Shown here: in pieces, positions 27,553-38,254 of the stretch
How positions within the stretch are numbered: the stretch's first letter is position 1
Layout: the number at the start of each line of letters is the position of its first letter
Assembly (NCBI RefSeq): GCF_000155775.1
Contig: NZ_DS989813.1
Coordinates: 62,001 to 126,000, forward strand
DNA: 64,000 bases
Reading direction: 5' to 3'
Origin: Glaciecola sp. HTCC2999
GTDB lineage: Bacteria > Pseudomonadota > Gammaproteobacteria > Enterobacterales > Alteromonadaceae
Translations under genes and position numbers: made by a program
Notes under the pieces: generated by a model
What the model was told of the DNA's origin: nothing
What the model saw: the letters and a program-made list of their open reading frames with translations, nothing else
The model's database searches: none

Positions 27553-30500
27553 ATGTTGCTCGCTCACATTGCAAATCCAGTATGCCCATTGCGCCAGAAA
27601 ATCCGTGATTTTTATCGAATTGATGAAGATCAAGCGGTCGACCATATCCTGCCTCAAGCGGAAGTGAATATGCGTGCTCGGAGCCGAGCATGGGAACGTG
27701 CGCGTAATATGGTATTGCAAATTCGTCGTGAGCAAGAGCGTCATGGTGGTGTTGATGCACTTCTCAATGAATTCTCCTTATCCACAGCCGAAGGCATTGT
27801 ATTGATGTGTCTAGCGGAAGCCTTGTTACGTGTACCCGATAAAGATACCCAAGACGAACTGATCCGCGACAAATTATCCCAAGGCGAGTGGACGCCGCAC
27901 TTAGGTAATAGTGACTCGCTGTTTGTGAATGTCTCTGCATGGGGCTTATTGTTTACTGGAAACATGGTCGAGTATGCGGATGAAAAGAAAAAAGCGCAAT
28001 TTGGTTTATTGAAAAAGACGATAGGCCGTTTAGGTGAACCGGTCATTCGTAAATCGATGAATATCGCCATGAAAGTCATGGGGCGTCAATTTGTCATGGG
28101 CGAGACGATTAAGGCGGCGGTGAAACGGGCCAAAGACAAAGAATCACAAGGGTATGTGTATTCCTATGATATGTTAGGTGAGGGGGCGCGCACGCAAGCG
28201 GATGCAGACCGTTATTATCAATCCTATGAATCTGCGATTCATGTGATTGGTAAGGCTGCTGCTGGGAAAGGACCCGTAAAATCTCCTGGTATTTCAGTGA
28301 AATTATCTGCGATCCACCCGCGTTATGAATTTACCCACAGCGAACGTGTACTAGCAGAAATTCCACCCAAACTTAAGGCGTTGTGTTTACTGGCAAAACA
28401 ATATGATATTGGTTTGACTGTTGATGCTGAAGAATCAGAACGCTTAGACATTTCGTTGGACATTATCGAAGCGGTGTTTAGTGATCCGGATTTAGGCGAT
28501 TGGGAAGGTTTTGGTTTAGCCGTGCAAGCTTATCAAAAACGCGCTATTCATGTGATTGAATGGTTGCGAGTGCTCACTCAGACTGTCGGTCGTCGCTTAA
28601 TGGTACGTTTGGTTAAAGGCGCGTATTGGGATAGTGAAATTAAACACACTCAGCAAATGGGGCTAGATGAATTTCCGGTATTCACGCGTAAATCATCCAC
28701 CGATGTATCTTATCATGCGTGTGCCAATAAACTGTTAGATTACCGCGATACTATTTTTCCGCAATTTGCGACGCATAATGCTTATACAGCTTCGGTGATC
28801 ATTGAACTTGCTGGCGGCGATACGATTAAAAACGGGGATGCCGGTTTTGAATTTCAGTGTCTCCATGGCATGGGAGATTCATTATATGACCAAGTCGTCA
28901 CTGAAGTGGGCGTGCAATGTCGCGTGTATGCGCCGGTGGGCGAGCATGAAGATCTCCTCGCTTATTTGGTGCGTCGACTATTAGAAAATGGCGCAAACAG
29001 CTCATTTGTTAATGCCATTGTGAATCCTGACTTACCGGTTGAATCGTTACTGACTGATCCAGTAGAACGTACACAACGCTTAAAGCGCAAAACGAACCCT
29101 CATATTGTCCCTGCATATGCCATGTTTGGTGAGGAACGTCCTAATTCTAAGGGGCTGGACATCAACGATCCGCAAAGCTTGATTCACATGCAGTTAGATA
29201 TGAATCGCTGGCTTGATGAAAACTTACCAGTGGTAGGCAGTGGTGATGACTTAACGCCTATTTATAACCCTGCAAATATTGCTGAATTAGTCGGGCAATT
29301 GAATTATCAAACTAAAGAGCAAATGCTGGCAAAACTCGATTTAGTTGAACATGCATTTACAGATTGGTCTAACACAGATGTGGCCGAACGTGCTGCTATT
29401 ATCAATCGAATTGCCGATGCGTTAGAACGTCATATGCCTGAATTGATTGCGCTGTGTATCAAAGAAGCGGGTAAAGTCACTCAAGATAGCGTGGATGAAA
29501 TTCGTGAGGCGGTGGATTTTTGTCGGTACTATGCGGCCCAAGCACAAACACTAGCTGAAGATGCGCGCCTGCAACCACGCGGCGTGATTTTATGTATTAG
29601 TCCATGGAACTTCCCACTGGCGATCTTTTTGGGACAAATCGTAGCGGCGCTAGCGACGGGGAATACGGTGTTAGCAAAACCGGCTGAGCAAACCAGCCTG
29701 ATTGCTCTACATGCCTTAAATCTCATGCTTTCGGTGGGGTTACCAGAAGGGGTGGTGGAATTGATCATCGCACCTGGTCAAGGTGTGGGTGAGACGTTAT
29801 TACCCGATCATCGCATTAAAGCGGTGATGTTTACCGGATCTACGCAAACAGGGTCATTAATCTCCAAGATCCTCGCTCAACGCGGTGCCGAGCAAGTACC
29901 ATTAATTGCAGAAACGGGTGGTCAAAACTGTATGATCGTTGATTCTACGGCTTTGCCTGAGCAAGTTGTAGACGATGTGATTGCATCGGGCTTCCAATCT
30001 GCTGGTCAACGTTGTTCGGCAATGCGCGTGTTGTATGTCCATGAAAAAATTGCCGATGATGTGATCCGCATGATCACCGGTGCCTTATCAGAATTACATG
30101 TGGGGAATCCGGCTCAATTAGAAACCGATGTAGGGCCGGTCATAGATACTAAAGCCCTCAATGCATTGAACGCTCACGTTGACTATATGCAAACGCAAAT
30201 TGATGCAAAACGTGCGTCGCTAGTGTTTGAATGTGAACTGGGTACTTTGCCTGAACAAGGGCATTTCTTTGCACCTCGTTTATATGAAATTGATCATATT
30301 GATGTCTTAAAGCAAGAAGTGTTTGGTCCTGTGGTGCATGTCATTCGTTTTAAAGGAAATGATTTGGCTGGGTTAGTGGAACAAATTAACTCATCAGGTT
30401 TTGGTCTGACTATGGGGATCCATACGCGCATTGAATCGCGTGCTTATGAGTTAGCCCGTTTGTCACGCGCGGGTAATGTTTATATCAACCGTAATATGAT

Positions 30501-31374
30501 TGGTGCGATTGTCGGTGTGCAACCCTTTGGTGGTCGAGGCTTATCCGGTACTGGTCCTAAAGCCGGTGGTCCAAACTACTTACCACGATTACTGCAAGAG
30601 GTCGCGACGCCTAAACCGACGGTTGAGGTACCTGATGCTATCGATCCTGCATTAGTCTCGGATGATAAAGCATCCGCTGAAGCTCAGCACTTTATGACAC
30701 AAGCACATGAGGTTGAAGCGATGTGGCGCTTAACATCTTTGAACGACCGTATTTCTATGGTACGTCAATTGTTAGCCAAAATTTCTACGGTGGATTCAGT
30801 GGATGAATTCGCGGATGATTTGAACCATACGTTAGCGGCTGCGCGTGATCAGTTGATTCATATTGAAAAACGCCTAAGCAAGCCGCTTGAACTACCGGGG
30901 CCAACAGGTGAATACAATGCACTATCTTATGAGCCGCGTGGCACGTTGATTTGTTTTGCAGATAAAGATGTGAATTTTGAGTATTGGACGTTATCGATTG
31001 TAACAGCACTCGCTACCGGGAATGTGGTTGTAGCAGTAGTGTCGGATATCTTCTACCCAGAGGCATTAGCCTTTCGTGATAAATTAGTCGCTACAGGGAC
31101 TAATGAAGCGGTACTTCAGGTGGCGAATCTGCGTCACCTCGATGCGTTGTTAAAACATGAAGACCTTGCAGGTGTCGTAGTGGATAGTAATACTGATCGT
31201 AGTGCATATATTGCTGCCATGCTTGCCGATCGCAGTGGGGCGATATTACCGGTGATCACAGCTGAATATAATGATAATCTAATACAACGATTAGTGACTG
31301 AAAAAACTATCAGCATCGATACCACAGCATCAGGCGGGAATACTTCGTTGATGACTTTGGTGGATGATGAGTAA
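27553..31374 (+). CDS. putA: Bifunctional proline dehydrogenase / glutamate-semialdehyde dehydrogenase PutA
   Basis: PutA oxidises proline to glutamate in two steps at the membrane. The N-terminal part carries the FAD-dependent proline dehydrogenase barrel (SVKLSAIHPRYE, VDAEESERLD, RLVKGAYWD, THNAYT). The central part is the aldehyde dehydrogenase with Glu787 (AETGGQN) and Cys821 (GQRCSAMR). A C-terminal extension of about 250 residues repeats a degenerate ALDH-like fold. I see no ribbon-helix-helix DNA-binding domain before residue 60, unlike E. coli PutA, so this form should not repress its own gene. The ATG at 27553, 6 bases after AAGAGG, is preferred over a TTG two codons earlier (1273 aa). 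Confidence 0.95.
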   Translation: MLLAHIANPVCPLRQKIRDFYRIDEDQAVDHILPQAEVNMRARSRAWERARNMVLQIRREQERHGGVDALLNEFSLSTAEGIVLMCLAEALLRVPDKDTQDELIRDKLSQGEWTPHLGNSDSLFVNVSAWGLLFTGNMVEYADEKKKAQFGLLKKTIGRLGEPVIRKSMNIAMKVMGRQFVMGETIKAAVKRAKDKESQGYVYSYDMLGEGARTQADADRYYQSYESAIHVIGKAAAGKGPVKSPGISVKLSAIHPRYEFTHSERVLAEIPPKLKALCLLAKQYDIGLTVDAEESERLDISLDIIEAVFSDPDLGDWEGFGLAVQAYQKRAIHVIEWLRVLTQTVGRRLMVRLVKGAYWDSEIKHTQQMGLDEFPVFTRKSSTDVSYHACANKLLDYRDTIFPQFATHNAYTASVIIELAGGDTIKNGDAGFEFQCLHGMGDSLYDQVVTEVGVQCRVYAPVGEHEDLLAYLVRRLLENGANSSFVNAIVNPDLPVESLLTDPVERTQRLKRKTNPHIVPAYAMFGEERPNSKGLDINDPQSLIHMQLDMNRWLDENLPVVGSGDDLTPIYNPANIAELVGQLNYQTKEQMLAKLDLVEHAFTDWSNTDVAERAAIINRIADALERHMPELIALCIKEAGKVTQDSVDEIREAVDFCRYYAAQAQTLAEDARLQPRGVILCISPWNFPLAIFLGQIVAALATGNTVLAKPAEQTSLIALHALNLMLSVGLPEGVVELIIAPGQGVGETLLPDHRIKAVMFTGSTQTGSLISKILAQRGAEQVPLIAETGGQNCMIVDSTALPEQVVDDVIASGFQSAGQRCSAMRVLYVHEKIADDVIRMITGALSELHVGNPAQLETDVGPVIDTKALNALNAHVDYMQTQIDAKRASLVFECELGTLPEQGHFFAPRLYEIDHIDVLKQEVFGPVVHVIRFKGNDLAGLVEQINSSGFGLTMGIHTRIESRAYELARLSRAGNVYINRNMIGAIVGVQPFGGRGLSGTGPKAGGPNYLPRLLQEVATPKPTVEVPDAIDPALVSDDKASAEAQHFMTQAHEVEAMWRLTSLNDRISMVRQLLAKISTVDSVDEFADDLNHTLAAARDQLIHIEKRLSKPLELPGPTGEYNALSYEPRGTLICFADKDVNFEYWTLSIVTALATGNVVVAVVSDIFYPEALAFRDKLVATGTNEAVLQVANLRHLDALLKHEDLAGVVVDSNTDRSAYIAAMLADRSGAILPVITAEYNDNLIQRLVTEKTISIDTTASGGNTSLMTLVDDE

Positions 31375-31387
31375 TTAGGGAAATAGT

Positions 31388-32917
31388 GTGCCAACACGCG
31401 ATTCATCTGTGCCATCACAGACACCATTGGAAGTTGAATTAAAACTCATAGCGCTGCATGATCCACTTGTAGCGTTTGAAGAACATGTCCTGCCAAATTT
31501 GAATGGGCAGGTGCATGTTTCAAAGAAAACACTGAAAAATCAATATTTTGATACGCCAGATCAGTTGTTGCGTCAGCACAAAATGGGATTGCGAGTGCGC
31601 AGTGCGAATGATGAGCATGAACAAACCCTCAAATTGAAAGGTTCTACAGTAGGCGGTTTACATCAACGCCCAGAGTATAATCTGCCATTATCAACGGCGA
31701 ATGTTGATATTCGTTTGTTTGATGCCGATATTTGGCCAGTGACATTCGATATAAATGGCATTCAAGAGGCGTTATCACCATTATTTACTACGCATTTTCA
31801 TCGCACGACCTATCATATTACTGATGCAGACGATAATGAGTTTGAAGTGGTGTTTGATGTAGGAGAAGTTGCGACGGACAACGACCAGCATCCTATTAAT
31901 GAAATTGAGTTAGAACTGGTTAAAGGTCTGCCTAATGCATTATTTGAACTGGCAAATAGCATAGCTCAACATTGTGATGTGCGGGTGAATAATCTGACGA
32001 AAGCCGCATATGGTTATGCACTGGTGAGTGGGAAATCTTTACAGCCTAAAAAAATGGCATATGTTTTACCTATTAATCAAAAAGCCAGCACGGAAGCAGC
32101 GTTTGAGACGGCCGCAGCATATGCGTTAAAACACTGGCAGCATAATCAAACGGTATACGTTGAGACTTACAAGTTACAAGCACTGACTGAAATGGTGCGG
32201 GCGATACGATTATTGTTACAAGTGTTTTCACTCTATTTACCGGTATTACAGTGCAAAGCATTATTAAGCTTACATCGTGATTTGATAAAATTTTTACAAT
32301 CGTTGCATTGGCAAGACGAGATCCATGCTATCCGTTATCTGCGATCACGCAAAGGTCCATTTAGTAAACGTCTAAACAGAGACGCGGCGTTAATGAGCTA
32401 CTTACAAGGTCGTAAAGAAGGTATCTTGAATGCCCATGCGCCTCAAGATATTATTTTTTCAACCGCCTCTGCCACTATCCAATTAGATACAGCTGCACTG
32501 CTACTTAACCGTCCTTGGCGTGAAAGTGCCCATGGTTATGAGACGCCTGTTATTGAGCATGCACATGGATGGTTATCACAAGGTTGGCAAACCTTGCTTC
32601 AAGCAATGCCTAATCAAACCATGAAAGCGCCTCAATATCTTTCTGCACAAGTTTTATTAAGACAAACATTGTTGAACGGTTTTATGTTAGCTGGGCTATT
32701 TGATGAAGATCGTGAAAGGTTTCGTGCGCCTTGGCTGGATTTAGCAATGGGGATGGAAGAGCTAAATGCCTTGGCATTACTCAAACATATTCTTCAAGAA
32801 ACCGATCTGGATGATAAATCAGATTTATTAACGTGGACACGTGATAAAACCGACGCTTTGCTCAATGTGATGGAAATGACGCGCAATGTGGCGTTAAATG
32901 CTGAGATATATTGGTAA
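31388..32917 (+). CDS. ygiF: CYTH-CHAD inorganic triphosphatase (YgiF-like)
   Basis: The 509-aa protein begins with a CYTH domain (LEVELKL gives the ExExK metal motif, then YFDTPDQLL, GLRVR, TLKLKG) and continues with a CHAD domain rich in His and basic residues. E. coli YgiF hydrolyses inorganic tripolyphosphate; CHAD domains bind polyphosphate. The start is GTG at 31388, 13 bp after putA, with AGGGA upstream, so it probably shares the putA transcript. It converges with mutH. Confidence 0.88.
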   Translation: MPTRDSSVPSQTPLEVELKLIALHDPLVAFEEHVLPNLNGQVHVSKKTLKNQYFDTPDQLLRQHKMGLRVRSANDEHEQTLKLKGSTVGGLHQRPEYNLPLSTANVDIRLFDADIWPVTFDINGIQEALSPLFTTHFHRTTYHITDADDNEFEVVFDVGEVATDNDQHPINEIELELVKGLPNALFELANSIAQHCDVRVNNLTKAAYGYALVSGKSLQPKKMAYVLPINQKASTEAAFETAAAYALKHWQHNQTVYVETYKLQALTEMVRAIRLLLQVFSLYLPVLQCKALLSLHRDLIKFLQSLHWQDEIHAIRYLRSRKGPFSKRLNRDAALMSYLQGRKEGILNAHAPQDIIFSTASATIQLDTAALLLNRPWRESAHGYETPVIEHAHGWLSQGWQTLLQAMPNQTMKAPQYLSAQVLLRQTLLNGFMLAGLFDEDRERFRAPWLDLAMGMEELNALALLKHILQETDLDDKSDLLTWTRDKTDALLNVMEMTRNVALNAEIYW

Positions 32918-32938
32918 GCACTAACGCTTAAGTCAGTA

Positions 32939-33619
32939 TTAACGACCAAATGCGCGATTCACTATCTGTTGAGTGAAGGTTTTACGTAAGTAAAATCCGC
33001 GTGGGCGAGTTTGGATGATTTGTCCGTCTAGCCCTCTAGCATCAGTTAACGCTGCTCCATTAGCGGCTTTGGGGCGGATATGCAAGGCTTCCCCCATGCG
33101 TGCGTTAATGGATTCGATGTGACCTAAGCTGATTTTTTCCATTAACTCTTCCCAGTCGTGTTGCAGTATATCCAATTCATCTTCACTGGGTTGCCAAAAT
33201 AACGGCATACCCAGTTGCCGCTCTCGTGGTGGGATGTCACGCTCACCTACCACGGGAATAAATAACACTTGGGTGAGTTTATTTTTCACCGCGCTAGTGT
33301 CCCATTGTTCTGCTATGTGCGACAGCAAATGTACATAACAAACATATGTGGTCTCCAAAACATTGCCGTTTTGATCAATTGGGATAGTTTTTAACTCGAC
33401 GCCTAAATCAGGAAAGTCTTGTTGTTGTTTAGACCCAGCACTGGCCCCAAGCCACAATTCAATTAACTGCCCAGTAAAGCCTTTATGCTGTTTAAAATGA
33501 GGAGGTACATGAATATTCGCAGCATCTCCTAATTCCCCTAAAGTTAACCCTGCAATTTGCTCTGCACGCTCAAGTAGGTGTGAAATATTTTCTGGAGGTG
33601 TGATAGGAAGCTTAGGCAT
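32939..33619 (-). CDS. mutH: DNA mismatch repair endonuclease MutH
   Basis: MutH nicks the unmethylated strand at hemimethylated GATC sites once activated by MutS and MutL. The catalytic triad follows the family pattern: Asp68 and the ELK motif with Glu75 and Lys77 in GVELKT; LGMPLFWQPS and RGFYLR follow. The length of 226 aa matches E. coli (229). Its presence implies Dam-directed mismatch repair in this organism. It diverges from rppH with about 97 bp between. Confidence 0.96.
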   Translation of the reverse strand: MPKLPITPPENISHLLERAEQIAGLTLGELGDAANIHVPPHFKQHKGFTGQLIELWLGASAGSKQQQDFPDLGVELKTIPIDQNGNVLETTYVCYVHLLSHIAEQWDTSAVKNKLTQVLFIPVVGERDIPPRERQLGMPLFWQPSEDELDILQHDWEELMEKISLGHIESINARMGEALHIRPKAANGAALTDARGLDGQIIQTRPRGFYLRKTFTQQIVNRAFGR

Positions 33620-33716
33620 GATTTATTTGTTAGATAAGTGTAAGTTATTGCTAGGAAAAGATAGAGGTTTGTGAAAGAATGTCAACATATTAAATTTTCA
33701 CCGAATTGGTTTCCAA

Positions 33717-34295
33717 GTGATTGATGCTGAAGGATTCCGTGCCAATGTCGGTATTATTATCTGCAATAAACAGGGGCAGGTGTTTTGGGCGCGTCGTTAC
33801 GGCCAACATTCGTGGCAATTTCCACAAGGGGGAATTGATCAAGGCGAGAACCCTGAGCAGGCAATGTATCGTGAATTGCATGAAGAAGTAGGACTTAAGC
33901 CTACGGATGTCGAATTATTGGGAGTGACCCGTAATTGGATCCGCTACCGCTTACCCAAACGCTTGATCCGTTCAGGCACACATCCTGTGTGTATTGGACA
34001 AAAACAGAAATGGTTTTTATTACGTCTAACATGTGATGATAAAGATGTGGATGTACTGCATTCTTCTCATCCAGAGTTTGATGATTGGCGTTGGACCAGT
34101 TATTGGTATCCCATTCGCAATGTCGTCTCGTTTAAGCGTGAAGTTTATCGTCGAGCATTAAAAGAATTACTGCCGATGCTCTTTAATGGCTTAAGATCAC
34201 AACAAAAGCCGGAACAAAAATCCAATAATAAACCAGACCATAAAAAACATTCACGGCGTCACAAAGCACGTAGACGGAAAAACCCGAACCAATAA
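33717..34295 (+). CDS. rppH: RNA pyrophosphohydrolase RppH
   Basis: RppH removes pyrophosphate from mRNA 5' ends and starts their decay by RNase E. The Nudix box is complete ([21 protein letters not shown]-x5-E-x7-RE-x2-EE), and [13 protein letters not shown] and [11 protein letters not shown] match E. coli. The start is GTG at 33717 (VIDAEGFR aligns with the E. coli N-terminus). The C-terminal 35 residues are very rich in Lys, Arg, His and Gln, a disordered tail longer than in E. coli. It leads the cluster ptsP, TSUP, lgt, thyA. Confidence 0.95.
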   Translation: MIDAEGFRANVGIIICNKQGQVFWARRYGQHSWQFPQGGIDQGENPEQAMYRELHEEVGLKPTDVELLGVTRNWIRYRLPKRLIRSGTHPVCIGQKQKWFLLRLTCDDKDVDVLHSSHPEFDDWRWTSYWYPIRNVVSFKREVYRRALKELLPMLFNGLRSQQKPEQKSNNKPDHKKHSRRHKARRRKNPNQ

Positions 34296-34327
34296 TAATC
34301 GACGTATTACTTGGAGATTGGATTAGG

Positions 34328-36607
34328 ATGCTCACCACTTTAAAGCAAATTGTACAAGAAGTTAGCCGTACACCTGAGCTGGATGCCGCTTTGAATCGGT
34401 TAGTGACGTTAGTCAAAAAGGCAATGGAAGTAGATTCATGCTCTATCTATTTGGCTAATTATGACAAGCAACAATTGATTTTGGCTGCGACTAACGGTCT
34501 TGATCAAGGCGCAGTTGGTAAAGTTCGTATTGGATTTTATGAAGGTGTTATTGGTTTAGTAGGACAGCGAGAAGAGCCGCTGAATATAGAAAACGTCCAT
34601 CAACATCCTCATTTTAAACACTATCCCGAAGTCAAAGAAGAAAACTATAACGCTTTTTTGGGCACACCTATTATTTATCAGCGTAAAGTACTCGGTGTCA
34701 TGACCATACAACAGACGCAGATGCGCCGTTTCTCGCCAGATGAAGAAGCATTTTTGGTCACGTTAGCAACACAAATCGCGTTAGAAATTGCCAATGCAAA
34801 TATGCTTGGAGAGCTGATTCAATCTGAAAGTATGGCGCAACCCTCGGGGCCGCAAATGGTTAATGGTGTCCCAGGTGCAAGTGGGCTGGCTATGGGCATC
34901 GGGGTGACTTGGAATCAACAAGTGTTGTTGAGTACTTTAGTGAATCGACGACATCAAAACGAAGCATATGAGATCATCGCTTATCGGGATGCGGTCGAGA
35001 TAACACGCGCAGAGGTGAAGGCGTTATCATTAGGGTTAGATGAGTCATTACCGGATGATATTAAAGCCATTTTTACTATGTATGACCAGCTTCTGGATGC
35101 AAATAGTTTAGGTCGTGAGGTTGAAAAACGAATCAAAGATGGGTGGAATGCAGCGACAAGTTTAAAGCTAGTGGTCGAGGATTATGCGGCTCGCTTTAAA
35201 GCGATGCAAGATCCTTATATGCAAGAACGTGCAGTTGATATTATCGATTTATCTAATCGTATTTTAGGGTATATTTTAAATCCGACAAAAAAACCACGAC
35301 AGTTTCCTGACAAGCCGTTTATTCTCGTCGCGGATGAAATTACGGCATCGATGTTAGCAGAGTGTCCCAGTGATATGCTTCAAGGTGTCATCTCAATTAA
35401 CGGCTCGCAAAACTCTCATGCTGCGATCCTCGCCCGCGCGTTAGGTATTCCCGCGATCATGGGGATCGCCTCAATATTGCCGTCCTTATTAGATCAAAAA
35501 ACATTACTAATTGATGGTTATTCAGGGGCAATTACGATTAGCCCTGAACCTCAACAAGCGCGCGAATTTAAACAACTCATTGCAGAAGAACAAAACCTTA
35601 ATGACCGCATTGACGCTTTGAGTAATGAGCCTTCGATTACCTTAGATCATCATGACATGCATCTATATGTTAATACTGGGTTAGTTGTGAAACAAGAACT
35701 TGCAGATAATACCAATATCAAAGGCGTAGGGTTATTTAGAACTGAAATTCCGTTTATGCAAAGTGACCATTTTCCGCCGGAGCAAGCCCAATATGAACTC
35801 TATCGTAGTATTTTACAGGCAAGTCCTGATAAAGATATTACTATGCGTACGTTAGATGTAGGCGGTGATAAACCTTTATCTTATTTGCCTATTGTGGAAG
35901 ATAACCCTTTTTTAGGCTGGCGTGGGATCCGTATTACACTGGATCAGCCTGAGATATTTTTGGTCCAAGCTCGGGCGATGATCCGTGCCAGTGAAGATTA
36001 CACTAACCTGCAAATAATGTTGCCGATGATCACGACAATTTCTGAGGTTAAAGAGGCCAAACGCCTATTACAACAGGCCTTCTTTGAAGTGAAAGAAGAA
36101 TCTAACGATCCACACTCTATGATGATGCCAAAATTAGGGATCATGTTGGAAGTACCTGCAGTCGTATATCAGCTTCCTAAATTTGCCGAGCATGTAGATT
36201 TTTTCTCTGTAGGGAGTAACGATTTAACCCAATATTTATTGGCGGTTGACCGAAATAATCCACGAGTATCTTCCTTGTATAATAGTTTTCATCCGTCTGT
36301 CCTTGCGGTTTTACAGGAGATTGTCACACAAGCGTATCAATTAAATAGACCTATCACGGTTTGTGGTGAGCTCGCTGGTGACCCAGCGGGTGCAGTACTG
36401 TTGATGGCAATGGGTTATGAAAAACTGAGTATGAACGCTCATAATATTCGTAAAATTAATTGGGTAATACGCAGTATTGAGCTTAAACATTCCCAACAAT
36501 TATTAGCAGATGTCATGATGTTGGATAATCCCAATGAAGTGAAGACCTACGTCGACACCTTTCTTGAAACGCATGGACTGGGTGGTTTGGTTCGTGCAGG
36601 TGCTTAA
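34328..36607 (+). CDS. ptsP: Phosphoenolpyruvate-protein phosphotransferase PtsP (EI-Ntr)
   Basis: PtsP is the first kinase of the nitrogen-related PTS. An N-terminal GAF domain (about residues 1-165) precedes the enzyme I body. The phosphorylated histidine is His364 in NGSQNSHAAILARALG; GVGLFRTEIPFM, RTLDVGGDKPL and GSNDLTQYLLAVDR mark the PEP-binding barrel. The 759-aa length is normal (E. coli 748). The rppH-ptsP pairing is conserved in gammaproteobacteria. Confidence 0.96.
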   Translation: MLTTLKQIVQEVSRTPELDAALNRLVTLVKKAMEVDSCSIYLANYDKQQLILAATNGLDQGAVGKVRIGFYEGVIGLVGQREEPLNIENVHQHPHFKHYPEVKEENYNAFLGTPIIYQRKVLGVMTIQQTQMRRFSPDEEAFLVTLATQIALEIANANMLGELIQSESMAQPSGPQMVNGVPGASGLAMGIGVTWNQQVLLSTLVNRRHQNEAYEIIAYRDAVEITRAEVKALSLGLDESLPDDIKAIFTMYDQLLDANSLGREVEKRIKDGWNAATSLKLVVEDYAARFKAMQDPYMQERAVDIIDLSNRILGYILNPTKKPRQFPDKPFILVADEITASMLAECPSDMLQGVISINGSQNSHAAILARALGIPAIMGIASILPSLLDQKTLLIDGYSGAITISPEPQQAREFKQLIAEEQNLNDRIDALSNEPSITLDHHDMHLYVNTGLVVKQELADNTNIKGVGLFRTEIPFMQSDHFPPEQAQYELYRSILQASPDKDITMRTLDVGGDKPLSYLPIVEDNPFLGWRGIRITLDQPEIFLVQARAMIRASEDYTNLQIMLPMITTISEVKEAKRLLQQAFFEVKEESNDPHSMMMPKLGIMLEVPAVVYQLPKFAEHVDFFSVGSNDLTQYLLAVDRNNPRVSSLYNSFHPSVLAVLQEIVTQAYQLNRPITVCGELAGDPAGAVLLMAMGYEKLSMNAHNIRKINWVIRSIELKHSQQLLADVMMLDNPNEVKTYVDTFLETHGLGGLVRAGA

Positions 36608-36625
36608 ACGAGGTATGTTCGTTAT

Positions 36626-37435
36626 ATGTTAGCTCCAGAAGTCAGTATATTTTTGATTTGTATTATGTTGGGATCAGTGGTGGGTTTAAGTGCTGGTTTA
36701 TTAGGCATTGGTGGTGGTCTAATTGTTGTGCCGGCACTGACGTATCTGTTAAGTTATTTTTTAGGTATTACTCCGTTTGATGCAATAACTATTGCGATTG
36801 CCACATCACTTTCTACTATTATCTTAACCGGTCTATCTTCATCACGCGCTCACTATCAATTGGGTAATTTAGAGTTCAAGACAATTTTCTTCACCGGGTT
36901 AGGGATTGCTGTTGGGGCGGTTGCTGGTGGGTTATTTGCAACTAGTATTGATGGTCAACTACTCAAAGGTATATTTGCGGTATTGGTGATACTCGTCGCT
37001 TTATATATGATATTTGGGAAGAAAACCGCATCGAGATTTAGTGTAAACCGTCCTTTGTTATCGTTCATAGGACTCAAAACTGGATTCATTTCAGCGATGA
37101 TGGGCATTGGCGGCGGCGCAATACTAGTGCCAGCGATGATGTTTTTTCAGATTGATATGCGAAGAGCGATTGGTTGTGCATCGGTCAGTGGATTAATCAT
37201 AGCGCTATTTGGTACGGCTAGCTTTGTCATAGCAGGTTGGTCGTTACCTGATTTACCTCCATATTCTATGGGGTACGTTTATCTACCTGCTACGGTAGGG
37301 ATCGTATTAAGCTCAGTGTTTACTGCACCAATTGGTGCTAAAATGGGTCAAACGATGGATACTCAAAAGTTAAAACGAATTTTTGCGATATTCCTAGTCT
37401 TAGTAAGTATTCGAATGTTAATAGGGATCTTATAA
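36626..37435 (+). CDS. TSUP (TauE/SafE) family membrane transporter
   Basis: The 269-aa protein has two similar halves of about four membrane segments, each starting with a GGG motif (GLLGIGGGLIVVPALTYL and MMGIGGGAILVPAMM), which defines the TSUP family of anion exporters for sulfite, sulfoacetate or related organosulfur compounds. Substrate unknown. It sits between ptsP and lgt, 3 bp before lgt. Confidence 0.88.
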   Translation: MLAPEVSIFLICIMLGSVVGLSAGLLGIGGGLIVVPALTYLLSYFLGITPFDAITIAIATSLSTIILTGLSSSRAHYQLGNLEFKTIFFTGLGIAVGAVAGGLFATSIDGQLLKGIFAVLVILVALYMIFGKKTASRFSVNRPLLSFIGLKTGFISAMMGIGGGAILVPAMMFFQIDMRRAIGCASVSGLIIALFGTASFVIAGWSLPDLPPYSMGYVYLPATVGIVLSSVFTAPIGAKMGQTMDTQKLKRIFAIFLVLVSIRMLIGIL

Positions 37436-37438
37436 TAC

Positions 37439-38251
37439 ATGCAGTCTATTTCTGAAGCCCAGTATTGGGTGTTTACAAATATTGATCCGGTTATTTTTTC
37501 AGTTGGTCCATTAGCGGTGCGTTGGTATGGGCTGATGTATTTGGTCGCATTTGTTGCCGCTTATTTGATTGCGAAGGCCAGATTAGCAAGAACAAGCTGG
37601 AGTGAGGAAGACTTAAGTGATTTATTATTTTGGGGCTTTTTAGGCGTCATTTTAGGTGGGCGTTTGGGTTATGTGTTCTTCTATCAATTTGAATATTTTT
37701 TAAATGATCCTTTATATCTTTTCAAGATTTGGACCGGTGGTATGTCGTTTCATGGCGGTTTGCTTGGCGTCATAACCGCTATATACTTATTTGCTCGTAA
37801 AAAACAGGTATCATTTCTCACGGTGGGGGATTTTGTAGCACCATTGGTACCTTTAGGCCTAGGTGCCGGGCGTATAGGAAACTTTATTAATGGCGAACTG
37901 TGGGGGCGCACTACAGACGTGCCATGGGCGGTGATATTTGCATCGACTGATCCTGAAAGTCTACCTCGTCACCCCTCGCAGTTATATCAATTTGCATTAG
38001 AGGGTGTCGTGTTATTTTCATTAATTTGGTTCTTTTCACGCAGTCCTAAACCAGTAGGTTCGGTGGGCGGCTTATTTTTAGTTGGCTATGGTATTCAGCG
38101 CTTTGTTGTCGAGTACTTCCGTCAACCAGATGCTCATTTAGGACTCAATACATTAGGCCTATCACAAGGACAAATGCTGAGTATCCCGATGATTTTACTT
38201 GGGGTGTTTGTGATGGTGCGTGCTTATTCTAGCGGTAAACAAGGGGGTTAA
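37439..38251 (+). CDS. lgt: Prolipoprotein diacylglyceryl transferase
   Basis: Lgt moves diacylglycerol from phosphatidylglycerol to the lipobox cysteine of prolipoproteins. The multi-span 270-aa protein shows [28 protein letters not shown] and the signature [14 protein letters not shown]. It lies 3 bp after the TSUP gene and 3 bp before thyA. The window encodes at least five predicted lipoproteins that would be its substrates. Confidence 0.97.
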   Translation: MQSISEAQYWVFTNIDPVIFSVGPLAVRWYGLMYLVAFVAAYLIAKARLARTSWSEEDLSDLLFWGFLGVILGGRLGYVFFYQFEYFLNDPLYLFKIWTGGMSFHGGLLGVITAIYLFARKKQVSFLTVGDFVAPLVPLGLGAGRIGNFINGELWGRTTDVPWAVIFASTDPESLPRHPSQLYQFALEGVVLFSLIWFFSRSPKPVGSVGGLFLVGYGIQRFVVEYFRQPDAHLGLNTLGLSQGQMLSIPMILLGVFVMVRAYSSGKQGG

Positions 38252-38254
38252 TAT

